From: Rhodococcus sp. 06-235-1A
GTDB lineage: Bacteria > Actinomycetota > Actinomycetes > Mycobacteriales > Mycobacteriaceae
Length of the DNA: 64,000 nt
NCBI RefSeq assembly: GCF_002258785.1
Contig: NZ_NOYI01000007.1
Span: forward strand, 46,459-110,458
Reading direction: 5' to 3'
Shown piece after piece: positions 9,162-19,517 of this stretch. Positions within the stretch are counted from its first letter, which is position 1. Each line of letters starts with the position of its first letter. Both the position numbers and the translations under genes were made by a program. The notes under the pieces were generated by a model, which did not search any database, was not told the DNA's origin, and was given only the letters and a program-made list of their open reading frames with translations.

Positions 9162-9572
9162 ATGAGTAGCACGACGGAAGTCGCTCCGGTCAAGGAGCGC
9201 AAGCGGTCTCTGTACCGCGGGGACCCGGGCATGTGGTCCTGGGTTCTGCACCGCATCACTGGCGTGTTGACGTTCTTCTTCTTGTTCGTCCACGTCCTCG
9301 ACACGGCGATGGTTCGGGTCAACCCCGAAACGTACGACGCCATCATCGAGACCTACAAGACCCCGCTCGTCGGCCTGATGGAACTCGGCCTCGTTGCCGC
9401 GGTGCTGTACCACGCACTGAACGGCATTCGGGTGATGCTGGTCGATTTCTGGTCCAAGGGACCGCAGTACCAGAAGCCGATGCTGTGGGTCATCGCAGTC
9501 GTCTGGCTCGTCGTCATGATCCCCGGCGCGGGACGAATCTTCTACAACATGTTCACGGCGGGTGGTCACTGA
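9162..9572 (+). CDS. sdhC: Succinate dehydrogenase cytochrome b subunit
   Basis: 136-aa membrane anchor of complex II. Three transmembrane helices (about residues 28-52, 72-95 and 108-128) and conserved histidines in FVHVLDTA and YHALNGIRV are consistent with heme b ligation. The ATG at 9162 has GGAGG 11 nt upstream and is preferred over a TTG at 9144, which would overlap that ribosome binding site. It leads sdhCDAB, and sdhD starts within its stop codon region. Confidence 0.93.
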   Translation: MSSTTEVAPVKERKRSLYRGDPGMWSWVLHRITGVLTFFFLFVHVLDTAMVRVNPETYDAIIETYKTPLVGLMELGLVAAVLYHALNGIRVMLVDFWSKGPQYQKPMLWVIAVVWLVVMIPGAGRIFYNMFTAGGH

Positions 9573-10024
9573 TGTCGACGCACGGTCCCGAGGCAAAGGT
9601 TCTCGGCACGAACTACGACCGTCCGGCCAGCTTGGCCAACCCGCGCTCACCGCGTCGGCAGAGCAAGGGCAACTTCGAGCTCTACGCGTGGCTGTTCATG
9701 CGCTTCTCGGGTCTGGCACTCGTCGTGCTCGTGCTGGGGCACATGTTCATCATGCTGATGCTCGACGACGGCGTACACCGCATCAACTTCGCATTCGTCG
9801 CCGGTCGTTGGGCCAGCCCGTTCTGGCAGTTCTGGGATCTGACGATGCTGTGGCTCGCTCAGCTTCACGGCGGTAACGGCCTTCGCACGATCATCGCGGA
9901 CTACTCCCGCAAGGACTCGACGCGATTCTGGCTGACCACGCTGCTGGTCCTGTCGATGATCCTGATCATGGGCGTCGGCACCTACGTCATCTTCACGTTC
10001 GATCCCAACATCTCGGCGAGCTAA
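9572..10024 (+). CDS. sdhD: Succinate dehydrogenase hydrophobic membrane anchor subunit
   Basis: 150-aa second anchor of complex II with three membrane helices after a hydrophilic N terminus of about 40 residues. RFSGLALVVLVLGHMF carries the conserved heme/quinone-site segment. The ATG overlaps the final base of the sdhC stop (TGATG). It ends 16 bp before sdhA. The order C-D-A-B is the usual actinobacterial Sdh2-type arrangement with a separate SdhD. Confidence 0.92.
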   Translation: MSTHGPEAKVLGTNYDRPASLANPRSPRRQSKGNFELYAWLFMRFSGLALVVLVLGHMFIMLMLDDGVHRINFAFVAGRWASPFWQFWDLTMLWLAQLHGGNGLRTIIADYSRKDSTRFWLTTLLVLSMILIMGVGTYVIFTFDPNISAS

Positions 10025-10040
10025 GGACACTGACGCTTAC

Positions 10041-11792
<1,752 letters not shown>

Positions 11793-11793
11793 T

Positions 11794-12573
11794 ATGAGCG
11801 CACCTACCCTGGACAAGAAGTCCGAGTCCGATCTGCCACCTGTGCCCGAAGGCGCGGTGATGGTGAACCTCAAGATCGCGCGCTTCAACCCCGAAAGCGG
11901 TGAGGGCCAGCGTTGGGACACCTTCCAGGTCCCCACCCTGGAGACCGACCGTCTGCTCAACCTGTTGCTGTACGTGAAGGGCTACCTGGACGGCACTCTG
12001 ACGTTCCGTCGCTCGTGCGCTCATGGTGTCTGCGGCAGCGACGCGATGCGTATCAACGGTGTCAACCGTCTCGCCTGCAAGGTGCTGATGCGCGACATGC
12101 TCCCCAAGGACTCGTCGAAGACGCTGAACATCACCATCGAGCCCATCAAGGGCCTGCCGGTGGAGAAGGACCTCATCGTCGACATGGAACCCTTCTTCGA
12201 CGCGTTCCGCGCCGTGAAGCCGTTCCTGATGACGACGGGCAACGAGCCGACCCGCGAGCGGATCCAGTCAGCAGCGGACCGCGCCCGGTTCGACGACACC
12301 ACCAAGTGCATCCTGTGCGCGTGCTGCACCACCTCGTGCCCCGTGTTCTGGAGCGACGGTAGCTACTTCGGCCCCGCTGCCATCGTCAACGCACACCGGT
12401 TCATCTTCGACAGCCGTGACGAGGGTGCAACCGAACGACTGGACATCCTCAACGACGTCGAAGGTGTGTGGCGTTGCCGCACCACCTTCAACTGCACCGA
12501 CGCATGCCCCCGCGGCATCCAGGTGACCAAGGCGATTCAGGAAGTCAAGCGCGCGTTGCTCTTCGCTCGCTAG
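11794..12573 (+). CDS. sdhB: Succinate dehydrogenase iron-sulfur subunit
   Basis: 259-aa electron-transfer subunit. The N-terminal ferredoxin domain binds [2Fe-2S] (CAHGVCGSDAM plus a later Cys). The C-terminal domain has CILCACCTTSCP for [4Fe-4S] and CRTTFNCTDACPRG for the remaining clusters. It passes electrons from SdhA to menaquinone through SdhCD. It is last in the operon, and a perfect hairpin follows 15 bp after its stop. Confidence 0.98.
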   Translation: MSAPTLDKKSESDLPPVPEGAVMVNLKIARFNPESGEGQRWDTFQVPTLETDRLLNLLLYVKGYLDGTLTFRRSCAHGVCGSDAMRINGVNRLACKVLMRDMLPKDSSKTLNITIEPIKGLPVEKDLIVDMEPFFDAFRAVKPFLMTTGNEPTRERIQSAADRARFDDTTKCILCACCTTSCPVFWSDGSYFGPAAIVNAHRFIFDSRDEGATERLDILNDVEGVWRCRTTFNCTDACPRGIQVTKAIQEVKRALLFAR

Positions 12574-12588
12574 CAGACACATCTACGA

Positions 12589-12633
12589 CGGCAAGCGCCC
12601 CTTCGCACATGCGAAGGGGCGCTTGCCGTTTCC
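12589..12633 (+). terminator. Intrinsic terminator after sdhCDAB
   Basis: Perfect 18-bp stem (12589-12606 with 12611-12628) around the 4-nt loop ACAT, followed by TTTCC. It lies directly after sdhB and just before the convergent acyl-CoA dehydrogenase stop, so it may serve both directions. Confidence 0.85.
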
Positions 12634-12637
12634 GATG

Positions 12638-13843
12638 TCAGACGAACGCGCCGAAGCCCGTGACACCACGGCCGACGATCAGATTGTTGATCTGCGCGGT
12701 GCCCTCGTACGAGTACAGCGCCTCGGCGTCGGCGAAGAACCTGATGACGTCATGCTCGATCAGAATTCCGTTGCCTCCCATGATTTCTCGGGCCCAACTC
12801 ACCACTTCGCGCAGGCGCGTCGTACAGAACGTCTTCGCGAGCGCCGCATGCTCGTCGTAGTGGATGCCGTTGTCCTGCAATTGAGAGACGCGAATCGCCA
12901 TGCCCAGCGAGGCGGTGATGTTCGCCGTCATGCGGGCGATCAGATCGGAGATCAGCTGGAACGACGCGATCGGAGATCCGAACTGCTCACGCTCCCGCGC
13001 ATAGGCCACTGCGCGCTCGTAGGCCCCCATCATCACGCCCACGGCCTGGAACGCCACGCCACCACGAGTGAGCCTGAGTACCTTCGCCGTATCGGCGAAC
13101 GAGTTGGCGTCGGCGAGCTTGTTGGCGACCGGGACTCGGCAGTTCTCGAGATGGATGTCGGCGTTCTCCACCGCGCGCAGCGAGTACTTGCCCTCGATCT
13201 TCTCGGCCCGGAACCCCTCGAATCCCTGCTCGACGACGAACCCCTTGACCTCGCCGTCGGCCTCGTCCTTGGCGAACACGATGGTCAGGTCTGCAAAGGT
13301 AGCGTTGCCGATCCAGCGCTTGCTGCCGTTGAGGATCCAGTGATCTCCGTCGAGCCGAGCTGTGGTCTCGAGTCCGCCCGCAACGTCGGAGCCACCGTGC
13401 GGTTCGGACAGTCCGAACGCGCCGATCGTCTCCATTCGGCGCATGGCAGGTAGCCATCGCTCGCGTTGCTCCTCCGAGCCGAGAATCGAGATACTGCTCA
13501 TCGCCAGCGAACTGTGCACGCTGAACATCGTTCCCGTGGACGGATCGACGCGGGCGAACTCCATTTCGAGCCAGCCGGTGAGCAGCTTGCGCGAGGCCTT
13601 GCGATCATCGAACTCGTAACCGAGACCGGCGATCTCGAGTTCGGCGATCTTCGGCATCAGGTGCACCGGAGAGGCGGCCTTCTCCCAGAATTCGTTCGCC
13701 CGCGGCGCAACCTCGTCCTGCAGAAACCTGCGGGTCCGCAGGACCACCTCGATCTCTGCGTCGTCGAGCATGCTCTGATACCCGTAGAAATCGGATTCGA
13801 GAAAGTCCGGCGACAGTGGTCCGAGGGGCTCGTGCTCGCTCAT
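12638..13843 (-). CDS. Acyl-CoA dehydrogenase family protein (glutaryl-CoA dehydrogenase-like)
   Basis: 401-aa FAD-dependent acyl-CoA dehydrogenase with the usual three domains: helical N terminus, central beta barrel (FGLSEPHGGSD, WIGNATFADL) and helical C terminus. The catalytic base is Glu380 in LYSYEGTAQINN, the position used by glutaryl-CoA and short-chain enzymes, and the ending VGRGVTGFGAF resembles glutaryl-CoA dehydrogenases. It would introduce a double bond next to the CoA carbonyl and pass electrons to ETF. Nothing nearby fixes the substrate. The start is preceded by GAAGGAGCC. Confidence 0.88.
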   Translation of the reverse strand: MSEHEPLGPLSPDFLESDFYGYQSMLDDAEIEVVLRTRRFLQDEVAPRANEFWEKAASPVHLMPKIAELEIAGLGYEFDDRKASRKLLTGWLEMEFARVDPSTGTMFSVHSSLAMSSISILGSEEQRERWLPAMRRMETIGAFGLSEPHGGSDVAGGLETTARLDGDHWILNGSKRWIGNATFADLTIVFAKDEADGEVKGFVVEQGFEGFRAEKIEGKYSLRAVENADIHLENCRVPVANKLADANSFADTAKVLRLTRGGVAFQAVGVMMGAYERAVAYAREREQFGSPIASFQLISDLIARMTANITASLGMAIRVSQLQDNGIHYDEHAALAKTFCTTRLREVVSWAREIMGGNGILIEHDVIRFFADAEALYSYEGTAQINNLIVGRGVTGFGAFV

Positions 13844-13938
13844 GTTCGGCTCCTTCGTCTGGTACCTCCGTCGGGCACCGCTACCGATCTTCTACCCGCC
13901 ACGCCCGCTTCTCACGCATGCACTGCAGCGGTGGCCGG

Positions 13939-14721
13939 TCAGCGGCGCAGTTCGTCGGTGAGGGTCGTCAGCTCCTCGCCGCCTGCCATCTCCCTGGTGA
14001 GGTCGTCGAGCGAGATGTCGTCGTACGCACAGTCCAACGTCTGGCGTCCACGATTGAGGAGAACGAAGTGGTCTCCGACCAAGTACGCGTGATGAGGATT
14101 GTGGGTGATGAAGACGACGCCGAGGCCTTGCTCCCTGGCTGCCGAGATGTACCGGAGCACCATGCCGGACTGTTTGACGCCGAGGGCTGCGGTCGGTTCG
14201 TCGAGAATGATCACTCGGGCACCGAAGAAGATGGCCCGAGCGATGGCCACGCACTGACGTTGGCCACCGGACAGGGAACCGATCGGGGCATCGACGTCGG
14301 GCAGATCGATGCCCATCTTGCGGAGTTCGTCGATGGTCGTCGCGCGCATGGCGTGAGTGTCCAGGGTTTTGAACACCGTGCCCCTGCGCAGCTCCTGGCC
14401 GAGAAAGAAGTTGCGCCACACCGGCATCAGAGAGACGACGGCGAGGTCCTGGTAGACCGTGGCGATGCCCTGGTCGACTGCCTGCTTGGGAGAACCGAAC
14501 GTGGTTGCGGTGCCGTCGACGAGCAGTTCCCCCTCCGACTGCTTGTGCAGCCCGGACATGATCTTGATCAGCGTCGACTTGCCTGCACCGTTGTCACCGA
14601 GGACGCAGGTGACCTCACCGGCACCGACGCGGAGGTCTATCCCGTGCAGCGCGATGATGTTGCCGTAGCTCTTACCCACGCCTTTCAGCTCGATGAGGGG
14701 CGTGTTGGCTGAGGACGTCAT
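13939..14721 (-). CDS. Sugar ABC transporter ATP-binding protein
   Basis: 260-aa single-domain ATPase of the CUT2 (ribose/simple sugar) class: Walker A GDNGAGKST, signature LSGGQRQ, Walker B VIILDEPTAAL and switch His in FITHNPHH. Most CUT2 ATPases are fused doubles of about 500 aa; this is the single-module form. It starts 2 bp after the permease stop and completes a binding protein-permease-ATPase set read leftward. It energises uptake of an unidentified, probably carbohydrate-like, solute. Confidence 0.92.
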   Translation of the reverse strand: MTSSANTPLIELKGVGKSYGNIIALHGIDLRVGAGEVTCVLGDNGAGKSTLIKIMSGLHKQSEGELLVDGTATTFGSPKQAVDQGIATVYQDLAVVSLMPVWRNFFLGQELRRGTVFKTLDTHAMRATTIDELRKMGIDLPDVDAPIGSLSGGQRQCVAIARAIFFGARVIILDEPTAALGVKQSGMVLRYISAAREQGLGVVFITHNPHHAYLVGDHFVLLNRGRQTLDCAYDDISLDDLTREMAGGEELTTLTDELRR

Positions 14722-14723
14722 GG

Positions 14724-15782
14724 TCACCTTTTCGCCGCGTAGTTGCGGAAGGAGCTGTTCGCGATCACTGCGAACAGCAGCATCGCGCCGAGGAAGAACT
14801 TGAACCAGTCGGGGTTCCAGCCTGCGTAGACGATGCCCTGATTGGTCATGCCGAAGATGAACGCTCCGATGAAAGCACCGATGGCCGTGCCGTATCCACC
14901 GGTGAGCAGGCAACCGCCGATGACGGCGGCGATGATGTACAAGAATTCGTTGCCCACGCCCTGGCCCGACTGAACGGTATCGAACGCGAACAGCAGGTGC
15001 ATACCGACGAACCAGGCGCAGAAGCCGACGAACATGAACAAACCGATCTTGACCCGGGTGACCGGGACACCGACGGCCCGCGCCGAGTCCTGGTTGCCGC
15101 CGACGGCGAAGATCCAGTTGCCGGTACGGGTCTTCATCAGCACCCATGTCGCGGCGAGGGTGAACACGATCCACCACACGACGGTGATGCGGACCGAGAC
15201 CCCCAGCAGCGAGAACGAGGACGAGAACACTGCCTTGGCCGAGTCGAATCCCTCCATGTCCGAGATGGACGGAGTGGCGACCTGTCCGGTGACGAGCTTG
15301 GTGACGGCGAGATTGATGCCGGTGAGCATCAGGAACGACGCCAGCGTGATCAGGAACGACGGAATCTTCGTCGTCATCACCAGGTATCCGTTGAGGAAAC
15401 CCACCGCCAACGCCAGCACCAACGCCAACGCAGAGCCGGCCCACACGTTCAGGTGCAGGTTGTAGGCCAGCATCGACGCCATGATGGACGAGAAGGTCAC
15501 CGCAACACCGGTGGAGAGGTCGAACTCACCACCGATCATCAGCAGCGACACCCCGATCGCCATGATGCCGATGGTCGAGGACGCGTACAGCACGGTGGCA
15601 AGAGCCTCCGGCGATCGAAACGGCGGTGCCACGATGCAGAAGAAGACGAAGATGGCGACCGCGCCGAACAGGGCACCGATCTCTGGACGAATCAGCAACC
15701 GCTGCAACGGTTTCCGCTTCTTGACCCGCTCGTCTGCGATCACGACGTGCTCGGACAGAGCCGGATCGGCCTGTGTGGACAT
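14724..15782 (-). CDS. Sugar ABC transporter permease (RbsC-like)
   Basis: 352-aa membrane permease of the BPD_transp_2 type with eight to ten hydrophobic helices. The motif GGEFDLSTGV is the family signature, and IGGCLLTGGYGTAIGA is the conserved loop that docks the ATPase. The ATG at 15782 has GAAGGA upstream and is preferred to a start further upstream, which would run almost into the binding-protein gene. The order is lipoprotein, permease, ATPase. Confidence 0.92.
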   Translation of the reverse strand: MSTQADPALSEHVVIADERVKKRKPLQRLLIRPEIGALFGAVAIFVFFCIVAPPFRSPEALATVLYASSTIGIMAIGVSLLMIGGEFDLSTGVAVTFSSIMASMLAYNLHLNVWAGSALALVLALAVGFLNGYLVMTTKIPSFLITLASFLMLTGINLAVTKLVTGQVATPSISDMEGFDSAKAVFSSSFSLLGVSVRITVVWWIVFTLAATWVLMKTRTGNWIFAVGGNQDSARAVGVPVTRVKIGLFMFVGFCAWFVGMHLLFAFDTVQSGQGVGNEFLYIIAAVIGGCLLTGGYGTAIGAFIGAFIFGMTNQGIVYAGWNPDWFKFFLGAMLLFAVIANSSFRNYAAKR

Positions 15783-15811
15783 GAGATTCCTTCCGCGCCG
15801 AGACGATGCAC

Positions 15812-16813
15812 TCAACGTGTGCCGTTACGGGCGTACTCGGCGACCGCATCGATGTTGGTCGAATCGATGAACGCGGGGCCGGTCAGCACCGGGGTGCCGC
15901 CGCCGATCGTGTTGCCGTTGTTGAGGTAGAGCCACAGCGAGTCGATCGCCAGGTAGCCCTGCAGGTACGGCTGCTGATCGATGGCCCACGCCACGTCGCC
16001 GGACTCGATCGCATCGACCAGTGCAGCGTTGGTGTCGAAGGTGACGATCGTGGCGTCGCTGCCCGCATTGTTCTTGGACTGCACCGCAGTCAGAGCGATC
16101 GGAGCGGCCAGCGCGATGACGTGGTCGATGGACGGATCCTGCTGCAGCTTGGCAGTGATGGTCGACTCGACGGACGGCATGTCCTTGCTGTTGACGTTGA
16201 GGATCTCGGTGGTACCTCCGAAGCCCTGCGTCACGCCCGCGCATCGCGCCTCGAGCGACACTGCACCCTGCTCCTGGATGATGCACAGGGTCTTGCGTGC
16301 GCCGTCCTCGGTGAGGCGAGACCCGGCAGCCTGTCCGGCGATGTTCTCGTCCTGACCGAAGTACTGCTGGACTCCCAAGTCCTTCCAGGAGTCGTAGCCG
16401 GAGTTGAACGCGACGACCGGGATGCCCGCGGCGGTCGCTGCCTCGACGGCGGGGGCCATCGCGTCTGGCTTGGCCAACGTGACCGCGATACCGTCGACCT
16501 TCGAGTCGATCGCACTCTGAACGAGGTTGGCCTGGTTGGGCGCTTCGGGGTCCGCCGAGTAACGCAGTTCGATGTTGTCCTTGGCCGCGGCGGCCTCGGC
16601 ACCCTTGCGCACCAGATCCCAGAAGGTGTCGCCGGGAACCTCGTGCGTGATCATCGCTATCGTCGCAGACGGTGTATCGGCGGTCCCGGCGTTGGATCCT
16701 TCGTCGGACGATCGAGGAGCACCGCCGGTGCTCGAACAGGCAGCGACAGTCAGAGCCGCGACCGCACAGACCGCGCCGACCGCGATCGGCCGGCACCTTT
16801 GCCGAAACCTCAT
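15812..16813 (-). CDS. Sugar-type ABC transporter substrate-binding lipoprotein
   Basis: 333-aa periplasmic-binding-protein-like lipoprotein. The signal peptide ends in the lipobox LTVAACSS, so Cys26 would be lipidated. The mature part follows the Peripla_BP_4/RbsB fold: ATIAMITHEVPGDTFWDLVRKG at the start, DGIAVTLAKPDAM and VVAFNSG in the first lobe. It is the first gene of the importer unit and should have its promoter in the 216-bp gap upstream. The ligand may be a simple sugar or inositol but cannot be read from sequence. Confidence 0.92.
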   Translation of the reverse strand: MRFRQRCRPIAVGAVCAVAALTVAACSSTGGAPRSSDEGSNAGTADTPSATIAMITHEVPGDTFWDLVRKGAEAAAAKDNIELRYSADPEAPNQANLVQSAIDSKVDGIAVTLAKPDAMAPAVEAATAAGIPVVAFNSGYDSWKDLGVQQYFGQDENIAGQAAGSRLTEDGARKTLCIIQEQGAVSLEARCAGVTQGFGGTTEILNVNSKDMPSVESTITAKLQQDPSIDHVIALAAPIALTAVQSKNNAGSDATIVTFDTNAALVDAIESGDVAWAIDQQPYLQGYLAIDSLWLYLNNGNTIGGGTPVLTGPAFIDSTNIDAVAEYARNGTR

Positions 16814-17029
16814 TGCACTCCCTCTTCGAAATCCGGTCTCTCGAACAACCGACGAATCCGACCCGCCGACCTGCTCACTGTAAGAAACGATTGGTACCCG
16901 CCACGCATCTTCGACGATTATTCGTCAGGCAACAGAACCGGTGTGCGCACCACCGGACCTCGGACGACATGAGAGAACTCTCATCTCCGATTCACGTAGC
17001 CACAACCCGCCGTCGTCAGACTCGGCCGT

Positions 17030-17341
17030 GTGCGAACCATCATCGTCTCGGCTCTGGGACTGCTTACGCTCGCGGTGCTCGTCACGGCCTTGCTGACGAC
17101 ACGATCGACGGGCGAGCAGACCCCGTTGCCCGCACCCATCGTCGCACCCGCCGCACCCGTGCAATCCGCCCCGGGTACCCCGCAGCCGGTTACCCCTGCG
17201 CCGGGTACGGGCATTCCCGCGCCAACCGCCGTCGCTCCGCAGCCGGTGGCACCGGACGGATTCGTGCCCCCGCCGCCGCTTCCGCCCGCCGACTGGGACG
17301 ATGACTTCGACGACGACTGGGATGACGATGACGACGACTGA
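17030..17341 (+). CDS. Exported Pro-rich protein with poly-Asp C terminus
   Basis: 103-aa protein not assigned to a family. It has an N-terminal hydrophobic segment (about residues 4-22) that works as signal peptide or membrane anchor, a Pro/Ala/Thr/Val-rich low-complexity middle (about 30-88) and a C-terminal tail of almost only Asp with a few Trp and Phe. The GTG start is 21 bp upstream of the kinase reading frame on the same strand. A tail this acidic suggests binding of divalent cations or cationic peptides outside the cell. Its position before a sensor kinase suggests a sensory accessory or a regulated target. A second Asp-rich exported protein lies on the other side of the two-component pair. 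Confidence 0.7.
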   Translation: MRTIIVSALGLLTLAVLVTALLTTRSTGEQTPLPAPIVAPAAPVQSAPGTPQPVTPAPGTGIPAPTAVAPQPVAPDGFVPPPPLPPADWDDDFDDDWDDDDDD

Positions 17342-17362
17342 CGCCGCTGCAAGACCGACCAC

Positions 17363-18835
17363 GTGATGCGGACCCGACTGCTCGCGCTGCGCCCGACGAG
17401 CGCCCGCAGCCGCATCTTCTCGTGGGTACTGCTGCTCGTACTGGTGTCGCTGGCGGCCGTCACCGTGACCACGTGGCTGCTGATGATCCGCGCGACCGAC
17501 AACCGCATGCGCGAATCGCTGCGCACCGAGATCGCCGAGTTCACCACCCTCACCGACGCAGGCGTCGATCCCGGAACCGGTGAACCGTTCGACGGCATCA
17601 ACGATGTGCTCCGCGTGGTGATCACCTACAACCTCGCCCGCCCCAACGAGAAGTTCCTGGGGTACGTGGACGGAGCTTTCGCCGTGCAAAGCAGGCAGCA
17701 GGCACCGGTACGACTGTCCGACGACGGCGGATTCACCGCCGAGGTCGGCTCCGTGACCGCGCCGGTCGAGGGTTCGTACTCGAGCGCTGCAGGCGAAGTG
17801 CTGTACCTCGCGGTGCCGGTCTCGCTGGCGGGTGACCCGGTACCGGGCGTGGTGGTTGCCGCCTACTTCGCCGATCAAGAACGCGCCTCGGCCGACGAGA
17901 CCGCGACGTTGATGCTCGTCGTCGGCGGCGTCACCTCGGTTCTGGCGGCTATCGGCGCGTGGTTCGTCGCGGGTCGCCTCCTGTCCCCGATCAGACACAT
18001 CACCGCCACCGCCAGATCGATCACCGAAACCGACCTGTCCGGTCGGATCACGGACGCGAGAACAACGGGCCGAGGCGACGACATCGGAGCCCTGATCGAC
18101 ACGCTGAACTCGATGCTCGACCGAATCGAGTCCGGTGCAGCGAGCCAACGCCGATTTCTGGACGACGCCGGCCACGAACTACGCACTCCCATCACGATCG
18201 TGCGAGGCCATCTCGATGTGCTCGACCACCGTGATCCGGCCGACGTTCGCGACACCGTCGCGCTCGTCGACGACGAACTCGATCGGATGAACCGCCTGGT
18301 CGCCGACTTGCTTCTGCTCACCCGCGCCGACCAGACGAGCTTCGTCACGCCTGTCGTCACCGATGTCGACGCGCTCACTCGAAGCGTGTTCGACAAGGTG
18401 ACGACCCTGGCCGACCGTGAATGGGTGTTGGAGGCGAGCGCGACCGTGCACGCGCCACTCGACGCGCAACGACTGACGCAAGCACTGCTGGCATTGGCGG
18501 ACAACGCAACTCACCACACGACGCCCGGCGGCCGCATCGGTATCGGATCACAACTGTCCGACGGTGACATTCGGTTCTGGGTCACCGACTCGGGCCCTGG
18601 GATCGAGCGCGACGAGCAGGAACGGATCTTCGAGCGCTTCGCCCGAGGTCGCAACGGGACCAGACGCACCGAAGGAGCCGGGCTCGGATTGTCCATCGTC
18701 ACCGCAATCGCTGGAGCCCACCGTGGACGGGTGAACGTCGGCAGCGCACCGGGTCACGGTGCCACGTTCACCATCACCATTCCACTGACCGATTCCGTTG
18801 CCCCGCAGAAGGACCGACCATGGCCCGCATCCTGA
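17363..18835 (+). CDS. Two-component sensor histidine kinase
   Basis: 490-aa membrane kinase. TM1 is about residues 20-43, an extracytoplasmic sensor of about 130 residues follows, TM2 is about 178-200, then a HAMP linker, the HisKA dimerisation domain with phospho-acceptor His271 in DDAGHELRTP, and an HATPase_c domain (DNATHHTTPGG, DSGPGIERDEQ, GAGLGLSIV). GTG 17363 and ATG 17366 are both possible starts and no strong ribosome binding site decides. It overlaps the response regulator by 16 bp. The external signal is unknown; the flanking Asp-rich exported proteins hint at cations or envelope charge. Confidence 0.93.
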   Translation: MMRTRLLALRPTSARSRIFSWVLLLVLVSLAAVTVTTWLLMIRATDNRMRESLRTEIAEFTTLTDAGVDPGTGEPFDGINDVLRVVITYNLARPNEKFLGYVDGAFAVQSRQQAPVRLSDDGGFTAEVGSVTAPVEGSYSSAAGEVLYLAVPVSLAGDPVPGVVVAAYFADQERASADETATLMLVVGGVTSVLAAIGAWFVAGRLLSPIRHITATARSITETDLSGRITDARTTGRGDDIGALIDTLNSMLDRIESGAASQRRFLDDAGHELRTPITIVRGHLDVLDHRDPADVRDTVALVDDELDRMNRLVADLLLLTRADQTSFVTPVVTDVDALTRSVFDKVTTLADREWVLEASATVHAPLDAQRLTQALLALADNATHHTTPGGRIGIGSQLSDGDIRFWVTDSGPGIERDEQERIFERFARGRNGTRRTEGAGLGLSIVTAIAGAHRGRVNVGSAPGHGATFTITIPLTDSVAPQKDRPWPAS

Positions 18836-19482
18836 TCGCCGAAGACGAACCCCGCATCGCCTCGTTCGTTCACAAGGGGCTGAGAGCAAGTGGATTCAGC
18901 ACGACGACGGTGTCCGACGGCAGGTCCGCCTACGAACACGCCCGCAGCGGCGACTTCGATCTGGTGGTACTCGACATCGGTCTGCCGATCATGGACGGCT
19001 TCGAGGTCCTGCACCGACTCCGCGGAGAGCAGTGCGAGATACCGGTGATCGTGTTGACCGCCCGCGACAGCGTCCAGGACGTGGTGTCCGGTCTCGAAAC
19101 CGGTGCCGACGACTACATGGCCAAGCCGTTTCGCTTCGAGGAACTGCTCGCGCGTATCCGAGTTCGCCTGGGCACCAAGCGAACCGTCGACACCACGCAG
19201 CTCACGGTCGCCGACCTCACCCTCGACCTGCGCACCCGCCGAGCTGTGGTGGGAGACCGAACCGTCGACCTGTCGGCCCGTGAATTCGCTCTGGCCGAGA
19301 CCTTCATGCGCCACCCCGGCCAGGTCCTCTCGCGAGAGCAACTCCTCTCGCAGGTGTGGGGCTACGACTTCGACCCGGGCTCCAATGTCGTCGACGTCTA
19401 CGTCCGCTACCTTCGGACGAAATTCGGTGCCGCGCGAATCGAGACCGTCCGCGGAATGGGATACCGACTGTCCGACACATGA
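18820..19482 (+). CDS. OmpR/PhoB-family response regulator
   Basis: 220-aa regulator. The receiver domain (1-115) has acidic-pocket residues at the N terminus, phospho-acceptor Asp52 in VVLDIGLP and Lys102 in MAKPF. The C-terminal winged helix (about 125-218) ends in the usual GMGYRL. It overlaps the kinase gene, so the two form a cognate pair. Likely targets are its own locus and the divergent or convergent Asp-rich genes. Confidence 0.95.
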   Translation: MARILIAEDEPRIASFVHKGLRASGFSTTTVSDGRSAYEHARSGDFDLVVLDIGLPIMDGFEVLHRLRGEQCEIPVIVLTARDSVQDVVSGLETGADDYMAKPFRFEELLARIRVRLGTKRTVDTTQLTVADLTLDLRTRRAVVGDRTVDLSAREFALAETFMRHPGQVLSREQLLSQVWGYDFDPGSNVVDVYVRYLRTKFGAARIETVRGMGYRLSDT

Positions 19483-19510
19483 GTGGCGTCGGACACTGCC
19501 GACGCCACTC
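19481..19510. terminator. Bidirectional terminator hairpin
   Basis: GAGTGGCGTCGG and CCGACGCCACTC form a perfect 12-bp stem around ACACTG. It overlaps the last bases of the response regulator and lies just before the stop of the convergent Asp-rich gene, so it probably separates the two transcripts. Confidence 0.7.
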
Positions 19511-19517
19511 CCGAGTC